From Pseudomonas sp. R76 (lineage in GTDB: Bacteria; Pseudomonadota; Gammaproteobacteria; Pseudomonadales; Pseudomonadaceae): a stretch of DNA of 64,000 bases. A model generated the notes under the pieces. The model did no database searches and had not been told where the DNA came from. It saw only the letters and a list, made by a program, of their open reading frames with translations. Below, piece after piece: positions 1 to 9,596 of this stretch (its first letter is position 1; every line of letters begins with the position of its first letter). The stretch is taken from NCBI RefSeq assembly GCF_009834565.1, contig NZ_CP019428.1, positions 682,001 through 746,000 on the forward strand. Reading direction: 5' to 3'. A program made the position numbers and the translations under genes.

Positions 1-1
1 C

Positions 2-88
2 GTGGTTTTGGCCATTGTCGACGGCCTGATTGATTTTCGCGGTCGTCTGGCGTCGAAAGATGCCGATAGCGCGAACGGTGAAGGTTAA
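2..88 (+). CDS. C-terminal end of a membrane protein upstream of rplI (partial)
   Basis: The window opens inside a reading frame that ends with TAA at 86-88. The 28 visible residues start with a hydrophobic stretch (VVLAIVDGLIDF) and end in a polar tail. This fits the end of the DUF2232/YybS-like membrane protein that usually sits between rpsR and rplI in Pseudomonas. The assignment rests mainly on position. The stop lies 18 bases before the rplI start, so the two are probably co-transcribed. Confidence 0.5.
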   Translation: MVLAIVDGLIDFRGRLASKDADSANGEG

Positions 89-106
89 AAGTTAGAGGAT
101 TTTCAC

Positions 107-553
107 ATGCAACTGATCCTTCTGGAAAAAGTCGCCAACCTGGGCAACCTGGGCGACAAAGTGAACGTTAAGGCCGGCTACGGTCGTAACTACCTGCTGC
201 CGTACGGCAAAGCCACCGCTGCAACCGCTGCCAACCTGGCTGCGTTTGAAGAGCGTCGTGCTGAGCTGGAAAAAGCAGCAGCAGACAAAAAAGCTTCGGC
301 CGAAACTCGCGCTGCCCAACTGGCTGAGCTGGAAGTGACTATCACTGCCACCGCCGGTGACGAAGGCAAGCTGTTCGGTTCGATCGGCACCCACGACATC
401 GCTGATGCACTGACCGCCTCCGGCGTTGAAGTGCAGAAGAGCGAAGTTCGTCTGCCGAACGGCACCATCCGCAACGTAGGCGAATTCGACGTAGCCGTGC
501 ACCTGCACGCCGAAGTTGAAGCCACCGTACGCGTTGTCGTGGTAGCAGCTTAA
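107..553 (+). CDS. rplI: 50S ribosomal protein L9
   Basis: A 148-residue protein that binds 23S rRNA and projects from the large ribosomal subunit near the L1 stalk. The N-terminal domain carries the L9 signature, starting [13 protein letters not shown] and followed by [15 protein letters not shown] and PYGKA. A long charged helix spans about residues 45-75, then comes the C-terminal RNA-binding domain with [16 protein letters not shown]. Length matches the family. The start is ATG with GAGGA eight bases upstream. It is the last gene of a ribosomal operon that begins outside the window, and a strong hairpin terminator follows at 601. Confidence 0.98.
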   Translation: MQLILLEKVANLGNLGDKVNVKAGYGRNYLLPYGKATAATAANLAAFEERRAELEKAAADKKASAETRAAQLAELEVTITATAGDEGKLFGSIGTHDIADALTASGVEVQKSEVRLPNGTIRNVGEFDVAVHLHAEVEATVRVVVVAA

Positions 554-600
554 GCCGCACCTAACTGACTGGCACCTCGCGTGCCAGGCGGTTAACATCT

Positions 601-637
601 GGCACGATCCTGTTTACAGGTCGTGCCTTTTGTTTTT
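601..637 (+). terminator. Rho-independent terminator after rplI
   Basis: GGCACGA and TCGTGCC form the stem of a hairpin at 601-627. CCTG/CAGG extends it around a TTTA loop, and TTTTGTTTTT follows. It closes the rpsF-rpsR-rplI transcript and separates it from dnaB. Confidence 0.9.
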
Positions 638-663
638 CTACAACCCCCTAATTCCAAGTGGCC

Positions 664-2061
664 ATGAACGATATTTCAGCTCCTGAGCAATACGATCTGC
701 AAACCGCTGCCCTGAAGGTGCCGCCGCATTCCATCGAGGCCGAACAGGCCGTGCTCGGTGGCTTGATGCTGGACAACAACGCCTGGGAACGCGTGCTGGA
801 TCAAGTCTCGGACGGTGATTTCTATCGCCATGACCACCGCCTGATCTTCCGCGCCATCGCCAAATTGGCCGACCAGAACTCGCCGATCGACGTGGTGACC
901 CTGGCCGAGCAACTGGACAAGGAAGGCCAGACCTCCCAAGTCGGTGGCCTGGGCTACCTGGGTGAGCTGGCGAAAAATACGCCGTCCGTCGCCAACATCA
1001 AGGCCTATGCCCAGATCGTTCGCGAACGCGCCACCCTGCGCCAGTTGATCGGCATCAGCACCGAAATCGCCGACAGCGCCTTCAACCCCGAAGGCCGCAC
1101 CGCTGCCGAAATCCTCGACGAAGCCGAGCGCCAGATCTTCCAGATCGCCGAGGCCCGGCCGAAAACCGGCGGCCCGGTAAGCGTCAACGATTTGTTGACC
1201 AAGGCCATCGACCGTATCGACACGCTGTTCAACACCGATAACGCCATCACCGGCATTTCCACCGGCTACACCGACCTCGACGAGAAGACCAGCGGCCTGC
1301 AGCCGTCCGACTTGATCATCGTCGCCGGCCGTCCATCCATGGGTAAAACCACCTTTGCGATGAACCTGGTGGAAAACGCCGTGCTGCGCAGCGACAAGAC
1401 GGTGCTGGTGTACTCCCTCGAGATGCCAGGCGAATCGCTGATCATGCGGATGCTTTCGTCGCTCGGCCGTATCGACCAGACCAAAGTGCGTGCCGGTCGC
1501 CTGGAAGACGACGATTGGCCGCGCCTGACCTCGGCCGTCAACCTGCTCAACGACCGCAAGCTGTTCATCGATGACACCGCCGGTATCAGCCCGTCGGAGA
1601 TGCGTGCGCGTACTCGCCGACTGGTGCGTGAACACGGTGATATCGCGCTGATCATGATCGACTACCTGCAGTTGATGCAGATCCCCGGTTCCAGCGGTGA
1701 CAACCGGACCAACGAGATTTCTGAAATTTCCCGGTCCCTGAAAGCCCTGGCCAAGGAATTCAACTGCCCGGTCGTGGCGCTGTCCCAGCTCAACCGTTCC
1801 CTGGAACAACGCCCCAACAAGCGCCCGGTGAACTCCGACTTGCGGGAATCCGGAGCGATCGAGCAGGATGCTGACGTGATCATGTTCGTGTACCGCGACG
1901 AGGTGTATCACCCCGAGACCGAACACAAAGGCATTGCCGAGATCATCATCGGCAAGCAGCGGAACGGGCCGATCGGCTTTATCCGCCTGGCATTCATCGG
2001 TAAGTACACACGCTTCGAGAACCTCGCGCCGGGCAGCTATAACTTCGACGACGACGAGTAA
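664..2061 (+). CDS. dnaB: Replicative DNA helicase DnaB
   Basis: A 465-residue hexameric helicase that unwinds DNA at the replication fork and recruits primase. The N-terminal domain (about residues 20-125) starts PPHSIEAEQAVLGG. The RecA-like motor has the Walker A sequence GRPSMGKTTFAM near residue 222, DYLQLM as the Walker B region, and the conserved SQLNRSLEQR and DLRESGAIEQDAD motifs. I chose ATG 664; a GTG at 658 would add two residues and neither has a strong ribosome site. The ORF is full length without an intein. It follows the rplI terminator, so it probably has its own promoter. Confidence 0.97.
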   Translation: MNDISAPEQYDLQTAALKVPPHSIEAEQAVLGGLMLDNNAWERVLDQVSDGDFYRHDHRLIFRAIAKLADQNSPIDVVTLAEQLDKEGQTSQVGGLGYLGELAKNTPSVANIKAYAQIVRERATLRQLIGISTEIADSAFNPEGRTAAEILDEAERQIFQIAEARPKTGGPVSVNDLLTKAIDRIDTLFNTDNAITGISTGYTDLDEKTSGLQPSDLIIVAGRPSMGKTTFAMNLVENAVLRSDKTVLVYSLEMPGESLIMRMLSSLGRIDQTKVRAGRLEDDDWPRLTSAVNLLNDRKLFIDDTAGISPSEMRARTRRLVREHGDIALIMIDYLQLMQIPGSSGDNRTNEISEISRSLKALAKEFNCPVVALSQLNRSLEQRPNKRPVNSDLRESGAIEQDADVIMFVYRDEVYHPETEHKGIAEIIIGKQRNGPIGFIRLAFIGKYTRFENLAPGSYNFDDDE

Positions 2062-2085
2062 TTCCCCAGCGCCTGTAAGGGCCTC

Positions 2086-2156
2086 ATCGCAGGCAAGCCA
2101 GCTCCCACATTAGAAGGTGTTCACAGTTCACATGTGGGAGCTGGCTTGCCTGCGAT
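2086..2156. repeat. REP pair (inverted)
   Basis: ATCGCAGGCAAGCCAGCTCC and its inverse flank a short spacer and form a long palindrome downstream of dnaB. This is the common REP type of this window. Confidence 0.9.
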
Positions 2157-2167
2157 GGCGTCAGCAC

Positions 2168-2192
2168 AATTCCGACCGTTACCGTCGGAATT
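2168..2192. repeat. Short palindrome between dnaB and ygiQ
   Basis: AATTCCGAC and GTCGGAATT form a perfect 9-bp stem around a 7-base loop, followed by an AT-rich stretch. It could be a weak terminator or an operator ahead of ygiQ. Its role is not determined. Confidence 0.4.
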
Positions 2193-2252
2193 GGTCAAAT
2201 TTTGTGCTATATTCCGCGCCCGCGATTTTTCATCTCAACACCGGTCACCGTC

Positions 2253-4556
2253 ATGCAAACAGCCAAGCCGTTATTTGACTATCCCAAGTACTGGGCCGAA
2301 TGTTTCGGTCCTGCGCCATTCCTGCCAATGAGCAGGGAGGAGATGGATCAGCTTGGCTGGGATTCCTGCGACATCATCATCGTTACCGGTGATGCGTATG
2401 TGGATCACCCCTCGTTCGGCATGGCAATCATCGGCCGGCTGCTGGAGTCCCAGGGCTTTCGCGTCGGGATCATTGCCCAGCCGAACTGGCAGTCCAAAGA
2501 CGACTTCATGAAGCTCGGCGAGCCGAACCTGTTCTTCGGCGTCGCGGCCGGCAACATGGACTCGATGATCAACCGCTACACCGCCGACAAGAAAATCCGT
2601 TCCGACGACGCCTACACCCCAGGCGGCATGGCTGGCAAACGCCCGGACCGCGCGAGCCTGGTGTACAGCCAGCGCTGTAAGGAAGCCTACAAGAACGTGC
2701 CGATCGTGCTCGGCGGCATCGAAGCATCGCTGCGCCGCATCGCCCACTACGACTACTGGCAGGACCGTGTGCGCAACTCGATCCTGATCGACGCCACCGC
2801 CGATATCCTGCTGTACGGCAACGCCGAGCGCGCCATCGTCGAGGTCGCCCAGCGCCTGTCGTGGGGCCACAAGATCGAAGACATCACCGACGTGCGCGGC
2901 ACCGCGTTCATTCGCCGTGACACGCCTGTGGGCTGGTACGAAGTGGACTCCACGCGTATCGACCGTCCGGGCAAGATCGACAAGATCATCAACCCGTACG
3001 TGAACACCCAGGACACCCAGGCCTGCGCCATCGAGCAAGAGAAAGGCCCGGTGGATGACCCGGAAGAAGCCAAGGTCGTGCAGATCTTGGCCAGCCCGAA
3101 GATGACCCGCGACAAAACCGTGATCCGCCTGCCGTCGGTGGAGAAAGTCCGTGGCGACGCGGTGCTCTATGCCCACGCCAACCGCGTGTTGCACCTGGAA
3201 ACCAACCCAGGCAACGCCCGCGCCCTGGTGCAGAAGCACGGCGAAGTCGACGTGTGGTTCAACCCGCCACCGATTCCGATGACCACCGAAGAAATGGACT
3301 ACGTGTTTGGCATGCCTTACGCCCGTGTCCCGCACCCGGTGTACGGCAAGGAGAAGATTCCGGCCTACGACATGATTCGCTTCTCGGTGAACATCATGCG
3401 TGGCTGCTTCGGCGGTTGCACCTTCTGCTCGATCACCGAGCACGAAGGCCGCATCATCCAGAACCGTTCCGAAGAGTCGATCATTCGCGAAATCGAAGAG
3501 ATCCGCGACAAAGTGCCAGGCTTCACCGGCGTGATCTCCGACCTCGGCGGCCCGACCGCGAACATGTACCGCATCGCCTGCAAGAGCCCGGAAATCGAAT
3601 CCGCGTGCCGCAAGCCATCGTGCGTGTTCCCCGGCATCTGCCCGAACTTGAACACCGACCACTCGTCGTTGATTCAGCTGTACCGCAGCGCCCGTGCCTT
3701 GCCGGGTGTGAAGAAGATTTTGATCGCTTCCGGCCTGCGTTACGACCTCGCCGTCGAGTCGCCGGAGTATGTGAAAGAGCTGGTCACCCACCACGTCGGT
3801 GGCTACCTGAAGATCGCCCCGGAACACACCGAGGAAGGTCCGCTCAACCAGATGATGAAGCCGGGCATTGGCAGCTATGACAAGTTCAAGCGCATGTTCG
3901 AGAAATACACCAAGGAAGCAGGCAAGGAGCAGTACCTGATTCCTTACTTCATCGCCGCCCACCCGGGCACCACCGACGAAGACATGATGAACCTGGCCCT
4001 GTGGCTCAAGGGCAACGGCTTCCGCGCCGACCAGGTGCAGGCGTTCTACCCGTCGCCGATGGCCACTGCTACCGCGATGTATCACTCGGGCAAGAACCCG
4101 CTGCGCAAGGTCACCTACAAGAGCGACGCGGTGACCATCGTCAAGAGCGAAGAGCAGCGCCGTCTGCACAAGGCGTTCCTGCGCTACCACGACCCGAAAG
4201 GCTGGCCGATGCTGCGTGAAGCGCTGACCCGCATGGGCCGCGCCGACCTGATCGGGCCGGGCAAGGACCAACTGATCCCGCTGCATCAGCCAGCCACCGA
4301 CAGCTACCAGAGCGCGCGTCGCAAGAACTCGACGCCGGCCGGCAGCCACAAGGTCGCCAAGGAAACCACAACCAAGATCCTCACCCAGCACACCGGCCTG
4401 CCGCCGCGTGGCAGTGATGGCAGCAACCCATGGGACAAGCGCGAACAAGCCAAGGCCGCGGCCATGGCGCGCAACAAGCAGGCGGCCAAGGAGCGCGCCG
4501 ATGCGGCCAAGGGCAAGGGCGGCAAGCCCGCCCGTAAGCCGGTCGTGCCGCGTTGA
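2253..4556 (+). CDS. YgiQ family radical SAM protein
   Basis: A 767-residue radical-SAM protein of the YgiQ (UPF0313) family, whose substrate is unknown. An N-terminal B12-binding-like region has [17 protein letters not shown]. The radical-SAM core has C385-x3-C389-x2-C392 in [10 protein letters not shown], which binds the 4Fe-4S cluster. The family C-terminal domain follows, with a basic Lys/Ala-rich tail over the last 50 residues. I chose ATG 2253 because family members start [16 protein letters not shown]; the longer frame from 2202 has no ribosome site. It is monocistronic, with a hairpin terminator after it. Confidence 0.93.
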   Translation: MQTAKPLFDYPKYWAECFGPAPFLPMSREEMDQLGWDSCDIIIVTGDAYVDHPSFGMAIIGRLLESQGFRVGIIAQPNWQSKDDFMKLGEPNLFFGVAAGNMDSMINRYTADKKIRSDDAYTPGGMAGKRPDRASLVYSQRCKEAYKNVPIVLGGIEASLRRIAHYDYWQDRVRNSILIDATADILLYGNAERAIVEVAQRLSWGHKIEDITDVRGTAFIRRDTPVGWYEVDSTRIDRPGKIDKIINPYVNTQDTQACAIEQEKGPVDDPEEAKVVQILASPKMTRDKTVIRLPSVEKVRGDAVLYAHANRVLHLETNPGNARALVQKHGEVDVWFNPPPIPMTTEEMDYVFGMPYARVPHPVYGKEKIPAYDMIRFSVNIMRGCFGGCTFCSITEHEGRIIQNRSEESIIREIEEIRDKVPGFTGVISDLGGPTANMYRIACKSPEIESACRKPSCVFPGICPNLNTDHSSLIQLYRSARALPGVKKILIASGLRYDLAVESPEYVKELVTHHVGGYLKIAPEHTEEGPLNQMMKPGIGSYDKFKRMFEKYTKEAGKEQYLIPYFIAAHPGTTDEDMMNLALWLKGNGFRADQVQAFYPSPMATATAMYHSGKNPLRKVTYKSDAVTIVKSEEQRRLHKAFLRYHDPKGWPMLREALTRMGRADLIGPGKDQLIPLHQPATDSYQSARRKNSTPAGSHKVAKETTTKILTQHTGLPPRGSDGSNPWDKREQAKAAAMARNKQAAKERADAAKGKGGKPARKPVVPR

Positions 4557-4572
4557 TCGCAGCCTGATATGT

Positions 4573-4602
4573 AAAACGCCAGCCTCGTGCTGGCGTTTTG
4601 CT
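4573..4602 (+). terminator. Terminator after ygiQ
   Basis: AAAACGCCAGC and GCTGGCGTTTT form an 11-bp stem with a CTCGT-type loop, followed by GCTTTC. The flanking A and T runs could make it bidirectional. Confidence 0.85.
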
Positions 4603-4635
4603 TTCTAGCCGGTGGGTAGCCTGTTTGTTAAGGTG

Positions 4636-4699
4636 GCGCAGGCAAGCCAGCTCCCACATTGGAATGCATTCCCCTGTGGGAGTCGGGCTTGCCCGCGAT
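4636..4699. repeat. REP pair with mixed arms
   Basis: The left arm is the GCAGGCAAGCCAGCTCCCAC type. The right arm is GTGGGAGTCGGGCTTGCCCG, a different REP variant, so the pair is a hybrid. It ends about 40 bases before the next start codon. Confidence 0.85.
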
Positions 4700-4740
4700 G
4701 AGGCCCGCCCGGCCACCATCACCTTCAAGGAAGAACACTT

Positions 4741-5661
4741 ATGAGCAACCCCTTGCTCAACATCGGCATGGACTCCAACCGCTCCCAATTCATGGCGCGC
4801 CAGCGCATCGAAAGCCAGATCAACCTGCCGCGCCTGTTCGCTGCCATCGATGCCGACCCCGCCATTGTCGGTGCCGGTGTTGTGTATATCGATGCCGAGT
4901 TCAACGTTGTCACTCTGCGCGAATTCCAGCCTATCTGCAGCATCGCACCCAAGCGGTTGATCCTGCGTGAGGCGCAGAAGTACATCGCGCCAACGCAATT
5001 CGCCCAACAGGTGCAAGATAACCCGCGTGAGTCCCGGCTGGTGGGCGAAGCGGTCAATACCACGCTGTCGTGTGCCGGCGCGGTCATCGGGTGGATTGTG
5101 GTGCTCAGTGGTTCCGTCGCGGTCCCGTTTTCGGCAGGCGCCAGTTCGGTGGTCGTGGCGCTCGGCTACACGGCTGCAGCAGCCAGTTCCGTGCAGTGTT
5201 TTGCCAGCGGCTATCGCACGGTCAATGAGATCCGTAACCCCGCGCGCAATGACCAGCTCGACAGTGAGGAGTGGTACCAATACACCATGATTGCCCTGGA
5301 TGCGGCGTCTTTGGTCGGGGTAGGTTCATCGGCGCTGGCAACGGTCAAGCTGGTGCGGCTGAATAAGGCTGCCACCGGAAAAAGTGTGAGGGAGGTGCTC
5401 AGGGGCCTGAATCGACAGGAGCGAGCCAAGTTGACCAAAGAGCTGTTGAGCATCAACGATCCACGCTTGACGTCCAAGATGATCAAGCTGAAACAGTTGT
5501 CGGGCGAGTTGCCTAAGCGGTTCACGCCCACCGAGGTCAAACATGCAACGGTCACGCAGATCAAGGACGCCTTGGGCGCAGCCATTGGTTTTACCGGCAG
5601 CGCAGTGTCGGGGAACGTGCGCACAATTGCCGTAGGGCTGTATGAGGAGGCAGAGCAATGA
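4741..5661 (+). CDS. Uncharacterised protein with Gly/Ala-rich hydrophobic hairpins; possible pore-forming toxin
   Basis: A 306-residue protein with no recognised catalytic motif. Residues 1-100 are soluble and mixed. Residues 102-160 form a long Gly/Ala/Ser/Val-rich hydrophobic stretch with only short polar breaks. Further hydrophobic helices follow at about 182-203 and 276-300, separated by a basic linker at 205-260. There is no signal peptide. This layout resembles membrane-inserting antibacterial effectors with glycine-zipper helices, but that is inference. AAGGAAG lies upstream of ATG 4741. The stop overlaps the next gene as ATGA, so the two are translationally coupled. Similar proteins may carry the label NAD synthetase in databases, but no SGGxDS loop is present. 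Confidence 0.6.
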   Translation: MSNPLLNIGMDSNRSQFMARQRIESQINLPRLFAAIDADPAIVGAGVVYIDAEFNVVTLREFQPICSIAPKRLILREAQKYIAPTQFAQQVQDNPRESRLVGEAVNTTLSCAGAVIGWIVVLSGSVAVPFSAGASSVVVALGYTAAAASSVQCFASGYRTVNEIRNPARNDQLDSEEWYQYTMIALDAASLVGVGSSALATVKLVRLNKAATGKSVREVLRGLNRQERAKLTKELLSINDPRLTSKMIKLKQLSGELPKRFTPTEVKHATVTQIKDALGAAIGFTGSAVSGNVRTIAVGLYEEAEQ

Positions 5662-6107
5662 ACGAGCTGCCCAGCATTCGCAGTTTTTTGTCGACGTATT
5701 TCCCGGTCTTCATGGGGGCGATATTTGCCTCGATTTTCACCCTCGTGTTTACGGTTCCGGTGTTCTTCGACAGCTATATGCCCAGCCTGTCCATGGCAGA
5801 TAACGCCAAGTACTCCTTCTTGGCGGGTATCGCGCTCACGCTAATCATCGTGCACTGCAATTTCATGATTGCTCGCGGGCATCCCCAATGGACGTGGCCG
5901 GTCGTGGTGCTTTTGGGGGTGTGCTTTCTGAGTGTACTGCCAACCCTCAATGATCAACCGAATGCGCTGATGTACGCCTTGAGCCTGTTGTTCCCATTGC
6001 TTGGGCTTTTGCTGTTCAACAGCAAGCGTCACCGCGAAATGCGCCAGAAACTGGTCGAAGTCCGCCATCTGCGCGAAGCCATCAGCGCCCGCCAAAAAGC
6101 TCGCTGA
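5658..6107 (+). CDS. Four-helix membrane protein, candidate immunity partner
   Basis: A 149-residue inner-membrane protein with predicted helices at about 13-37, 52-72, 79-96 and 103-120, and a basic cytoplasmic tail (KRHREMRQKL onward). No family was recognised. Its ATG overlaps the stop of the upstream gene by four bases, and GAGGAGG sits just ahead. A small multi-pass protein coupled to a hydrophobic putative toxin is the usual layout for protection against pore-forming effectors. The function is inferred from this context only. Confidence 0.6.
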   Translation: MNELPSIRSFLSTYFPVFMGAIFASIFTLVFTVPVFFDSYMPSLSMADNAKYSFLAGIALTLIIVHCNFMIARGHPQWTWPVVVLLGVCFLSVLPTLNDQPNALMYALSLLFPLLGLLLFNSKRHREMRQKLVEVRHLREAISARQKAR

Positions 6108-6181
6108 TTGGGTAGATTCACCACCTCCGCTCACATGACCGCCACATAAATGTGCAACCCTCGCACCATTACCGCAGCCAC

Positions 6182-6198
6182 GGCGCCGTTTTGGTGCT
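6182..6198 (+). promoter_or_regulatory. NtrC-like dyad upstream of the transglutaminase operon
   Basis: GGCGCCGTTTTGGTGCT matches 9 of the 12 fixed positions of an NtrC-type site written TGCACC-N5-GGTGCA. It is centred about 78 bases upstream of the start expected from the sigma54-type promoter at 6242. A further GCACC half-site lies at about 6204. Confidence 0.45.
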
Positions 6199-6241
6199 GT
6201 ACTGCACCGGGTCTTACGATAAAGCGCAATGACGGCCGCAC

Positions 6242-6257
6242 TGGCATAAGTCTTGCG
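6242..6257 (+). promoter_or_regulatory. Sigma54 (RpoN) type promoter
   Basis: TGGCATAAGTCTTGCG has GG and GC exactly 10 bases apart, as in the -24/-12 consensus TGGCAC-N5-TTGC. It lies 38 bases before the GTG start of the following gene. Confidence 0.65.
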
Positions 6258-6294
6258 CGCTTTGTTTCCATGCCCTGGCTCGCAGGAGGCCGCC

Positions 6295-9200
6295 GTGTCG
6301 ATTCATGTCGCGTTGCACCACGTTACGCATTACCGCTATGACCGCGCTGTCGAACTCGGCCCACAGATTGTGCGTTTGCGCCCGGCCGCCCATAGCCGCA
6401 CGCGGATTTTGTCCTACGCACTGAAAGTGTTGCCCGAGCAGCACTTCATCAATTGGCAGCAAGACCCCCAGGGCAATTACCTGGCGCGTCTGGTGTTCCC
6501 GGAAAAGACTGACGAACTGCGCATCGAAGTCGACCTCGTCGCTGAGATGGCGGTGTTCAACCCATTCGACTTTTTCCTTGAACCCTACGCCGAAAAAATC
6601 CCCTTCAGCTACGCTGCCGATGAGCAGCGTGAGCTGGCGCCGTACCTGGAAACCTTGCCGCTGACACCGAAGTTTGCCGCCTACTTGGCCGGCATCGACC
6701 GCACGCCACTGCCCGCCGTGGATTTTCTGGTAGGGCTAAACCAGCGCCTGGCAGCGGATATCGGCTACCTGATCCGCATGGAGCCGGGCGTGCAAACCCC
6801 GGAATTCACCCTGGAAAACGCGTCCGGCTCGTGCCGCGATTCGGCGTGGCTGCTGGTGCAATTGCTGCGCAACCTGGGGCTGGCCGCGCGTTTTGTGTCC
6901 GGCTACCTGATCCAGCTGACCGCCGATGTCAAAGCCCTCGACGGCCCGTCCGGCACCGAAGTGGATTTCACCGACCTGCACGCCTGGTGCGAAGTGTATT
7001 TGCCCGGTGCCGGCTGGATCGGCCTCGACGCCACTTCCGGGCTGTTCGCCGGTGAAGGGCATATCCCGTTGGCTTGTAGTCCTGATCCATCGTCCGCCGC
7101 GCCGATCAGTGGGTTGGTGGAACCTTGCGAGTGCGAATTTACCCACGAAATGTCGGTTGAGCGGATTTGGGAAGCGCCTCGCGTCACCAAGCCCTACACC
7201 GAAGAACAGTGGCTGGCGATCCAGGCGCTGGGCCGGCAGATCGACGGCGACCTGCTTAAAGACGATGTACGCCTGACCATGGGCGGCGAACCGACCTTCG
7301 TCTCCATCGACGACCCCGACGGCGCCGAATGGAACACCGCCGCGCTGGGGCCGGACAAGCGTCGCCTGTCCGCCGAGCTGTTCCAGCGCATGCGCAAGCA
7401 CTATGCGCCCGAGGGCCTGGTGCACTTCGGCCAGGGCAAGTGGTATCCCGGCGAGCAGCTGCCGCGCTGGTCGCTCAACTGCTACTGGCGCCGCGACGGG
7501 TTGCCGATCTGGCACAACAGCGCGCTGATCGCCGATGAGCAGCAAGATTACGGCGCCGACGGCGAGATGGCCGGGCGCTTCCTGGCCAGTGTCGCCGAGC
7601 GCCTGAAGTTGCCCGCACGCTTTGTATTCCCGGCCTTCGAAGACAACTTCTACTACCTGTGGCGCGAAGGTGCGCTGCCGCAAAACGTCACTGCCCAGGA
7701 CCCGCGCCTGAGTGACGACCTGGAGCGCGAACGCCTGCGTAAAGTGTTCAGCCAGGGCCTGGATAAAATCATCGGCCAAGTGCTGCCGCTGGCACGCACC
7801 GCCGCCAATGATCGCTGGCAGAGCGGGCGCTGGTACTTGCGCGACAACCACTGCCGCCTGGTGCCGGGCGACTCGCCGCTGGGCTATCGCCTGCCCTTGG
7901 CTTCGCAGCCTTGGGTGACGGCGGCGGAGTATCCGTTTGTGCATCCGACCGACCCGAACCAGGATCAGCCGGAGCTGCCGACCACCGCGCAGCTGCAAAG
8001 CCATGGCGAACCCGCGCCGAGCGATGAGCGCGTGCCAAAAGTCGACGAATCCGCCGACTGGCTGACCCGCACCGCCTTGTGTGCCGAAGCGCGCGAAGGG
8101 CGCCTCTACCTGTTTATGCCGCCGCTGGAGCGCGTAGAGGATTACCTGGAGCTGGTGGCCGCTATCGAAGCCACCGCCGAAGAACTGCACTGCCCGGTGT
8201 TGCTGGAAGGTTATGAGCCGCCGTTCGACACGCGTCTGAGCAACTTCCGCGTCACGCCGGATCCGGGCGTGATTGAGGTCAACGTGCAGCCGTCCGCGAC
8301 CTGGGACGAGTTGGTCGAACGCACCGAATTCCTCTACGAAGAGGCGCGGCAAACCCGCCTGACCACTGAAAAATTCATGATCGACGGCCGCCACACCGGC
8401 ACCGGCGGCGGAAACCACTTTGTGCTCGGCGGCGCGACGCCCAAGGATTCGCCGTTCTTGCGCCGCCCCGATTTGCTGCGCAGTTTGATCAGCTACTGGC
8501 ATAACCACCCGTCGCTGTCGTACCTGTTTTCCGGGCTGTTTATCGGCCCGACCTCCCAGGCACCACGGGTGGATGAGGCGCGTAACGACGCGTTGTATGA
8601 GCTGGAAATTGCCTTCGCGCAAATGCCTGAACCCGGCGAAGAGTGCCCGCCGTGGTTGGTCGACCGTCTGCTGCGCAACTTGCTGATCGACGTGACGGGC
8701 AACACCCACCGCGCCGAATTCTGCATCGACAAACTCTACTCGCCCGACGGCGCCACCGGCCGTCTGGGCCTGCTGGAACTGCGCGCGTTTGAAATGCCGC
8801 CCCATGCGCGCATGAGCCTGACCCAGCAACTGCTGCTGCGCGCTTTGGTCGCGCGCTTCTGGCGTGAGCCGTACGCGCCGCCGAAACTGGCGCGCTGGGG
8901 CACCGAGCTGCATGACCGGTTCCTGTTGCCGCACTTTATCGAGCAGGATTTTGCCGACGTGATCGTCGAGCTGAATGCCGCCGGTTACCCGCTGCGGGCC
9001 GAGTGGTTTGCGGCGCACCTGGAGTTTCGTTTCCCCAAGGTCGGCGACTACGCCGTCAGCGGTATCGAACTGGAACTGCGCCAGGCCCTGGAACCCTGGC
9101 ACGTGCTGGGCGAGGAAGGTGCGGTGGGCGGCACGGTGCGTTACGTGGATTCATCCCTTGAGCGCTTGCAGGTGAAGTTGAGCGGGCTGCCGCCGCAGCG

Positions 9201-9585
9201 CTATTTGCTGACGTGCAACGGCATCCCGGTGCCGTTGCAGCCGACCGGGCGTATTGGTGAGTTCGTCGCCGGCGTGCGTTATCGCGCCTGGCAACCGGCC
9301 AACTGCCTGCAGCCGACTATCTCGGTGCATGCGCCGTTGGTGTTCGACTTGCTGGATACCTGGATGCAGCGCTCGCTGGGCGGTTGCCAGTACCATGTCG
9401 CCCACCCTGGCGGGCGCAATTACGACAGCTTGCCGGTGAACGCCAATGAGGCGGAGAGTCGGCGCATGGCGCGGTTTTTCCGCTTGGGGCATAGCCCGGG
9501 CAAGCTGCCCGTGCCCCCTTTAGTCATCAATGATGAACTACCCATGACCCTGGATTTGCGGCGTTTCCCCAATAAGAATGACTAA
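6295..9585 (+). CDS. Transglutaminase-like protein fused to a DUF2126 amidoligase domain
   Basis: A 1096-residue cytoplasmic protein. Residues 1-85 are the bacterial transglutaminase N-terminal domain (HYRYDRAVELGPQIVRLRP). The thiol core follows with a complete triad: C180 in SGSCRDSAW, H229 in DLHAWCEVY and D245 in LDATSG. From about residue 350 to the end lies DUF2126, a putative amidoligase domain (MGGEPTFVSIDD, TGTGGGNHFVLGG). I chose GTG 6295 because AGGAGG lies just upstream and the protein then begins SIHVALHHVTHYRY. It heads an operon with an ATP-grasp/alpha-E gene and a second transglutaminase. The substrate is unknown; peptide ligation or cleavage is inferred from the families. Confidence 0.85.
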   Translation: MSIHVALHHVTHYRYDRAVELGPQIVRLRPAAHSRTRILSYALKVLPEQHFINWQQDPQGNYLARLVFPEKTDELRIEVDLVAEMAVFNPFDFFLEPYAEKIPFSYAADEQRELAPYLETLPLTPKFAAYLAGIDRTPLPAVDFLVGLNQRLAADIGYLIRMEPGVQTPEFTLENASGSCRDSAWLLVQLLRNLGLAARFVSGYLIQLTADVKALDGPSGTEVDFTDLHAWCEVYLPGAGWIGLDATSGLFAGEGHIPLACSPDPSSAAPISGLVEPCECEFTHEMSVERIWEAPRVTKPYTEEQWLAIQALGRQIDGDLLKDDVRLTMGGEPTFVSIDDPDGAEWNTAALGPDKRRLSAELFQRMRKHYAPEGLVHFGQGKWYPGEQLPRWSLNCYWRRDGLPIWHNSALIADEQQDYGADGEMAGRFLASVAERLKLPARFVFPAFEDNFYYLWREGALPQNVTAQDPRLSDDLERERLRKVFSQGLDKIIGQVLPLARTAANDRWQSGRWYLRDNHCRLVPGDSPLGYRLPLASQPWVTAAEYPFVHPTDPNQDQPELPTTAQLQSHGEPAPSDERVPKVDESADWLTRTALCAEAREGRLYLFMPPLERVEDYLELVAAIEATAEELHCPVLLEGYEPPFDTRLSNFRVTPDPGVIEVNVQPSATWDELVERTEFLYEEARQTRLTTEKFMIDGRHTGTGGGNHFVLGGATPKDSPFLRRPDLLRSLISYWHNHPSLSYLFSGLFIGPTSQAPRVDEARNDALYELEIAFAQMPEPGEECPPWLVDRLLRNLLIDVTGNTHRAEFCIDKLYSPDGATGRLGLLELRAFEMPPHARMSLTQQLLLRALVARFWREPYAPPKLARWGTELHDRFLLPHFIEQDFADVIVELNAAGYPLRAEWFAAHLEFRFPKVGDYAVSGIELELRQALEPWHVLGEEGAVGGTVRYVDSSLERLQVKLSGLPPQRYLLTCNGIPVPLQPTGRIGEFVAGVRYRAWQPANCLQPTISVHAPLVFDLLDTWMQRSLGGCQYHVAHPGGRNYDSLPVNANEAESRRMARFFRLGHSPGKLPVPPLVINDELPMTLDLRRFPNKND

Positions 9586-9596
9586 ACGCTGTTCAA

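Noticed and set aside
676..1926. Long open frame antisense to dnaB (416 residues)
   Set aside because: It mirrors a clear dnaB gene in a GC-rich genome, has no ribosome site and no recognisable domain.
2271..4448. Long open frame antisense to ygiQ (725 residues)
   Set aside because: Its composition is rich in His, Val, Gly and Arg, as expected for a shadow of a real gene; it has no start signal.
4741..5661. NAD synthetase annotation for the 306-residue protein
   Set aside because: The PP-loop SGGxDS and other NadE motifs are absent; the true nadE is at 14413-15240.
6736..9102. Antisense frame opposite the transglutaminase-DUF2126 gene (788 residues)
   Set aside because: The sense gene has a complete catalytic triad and family motifs; the antisense product has none.
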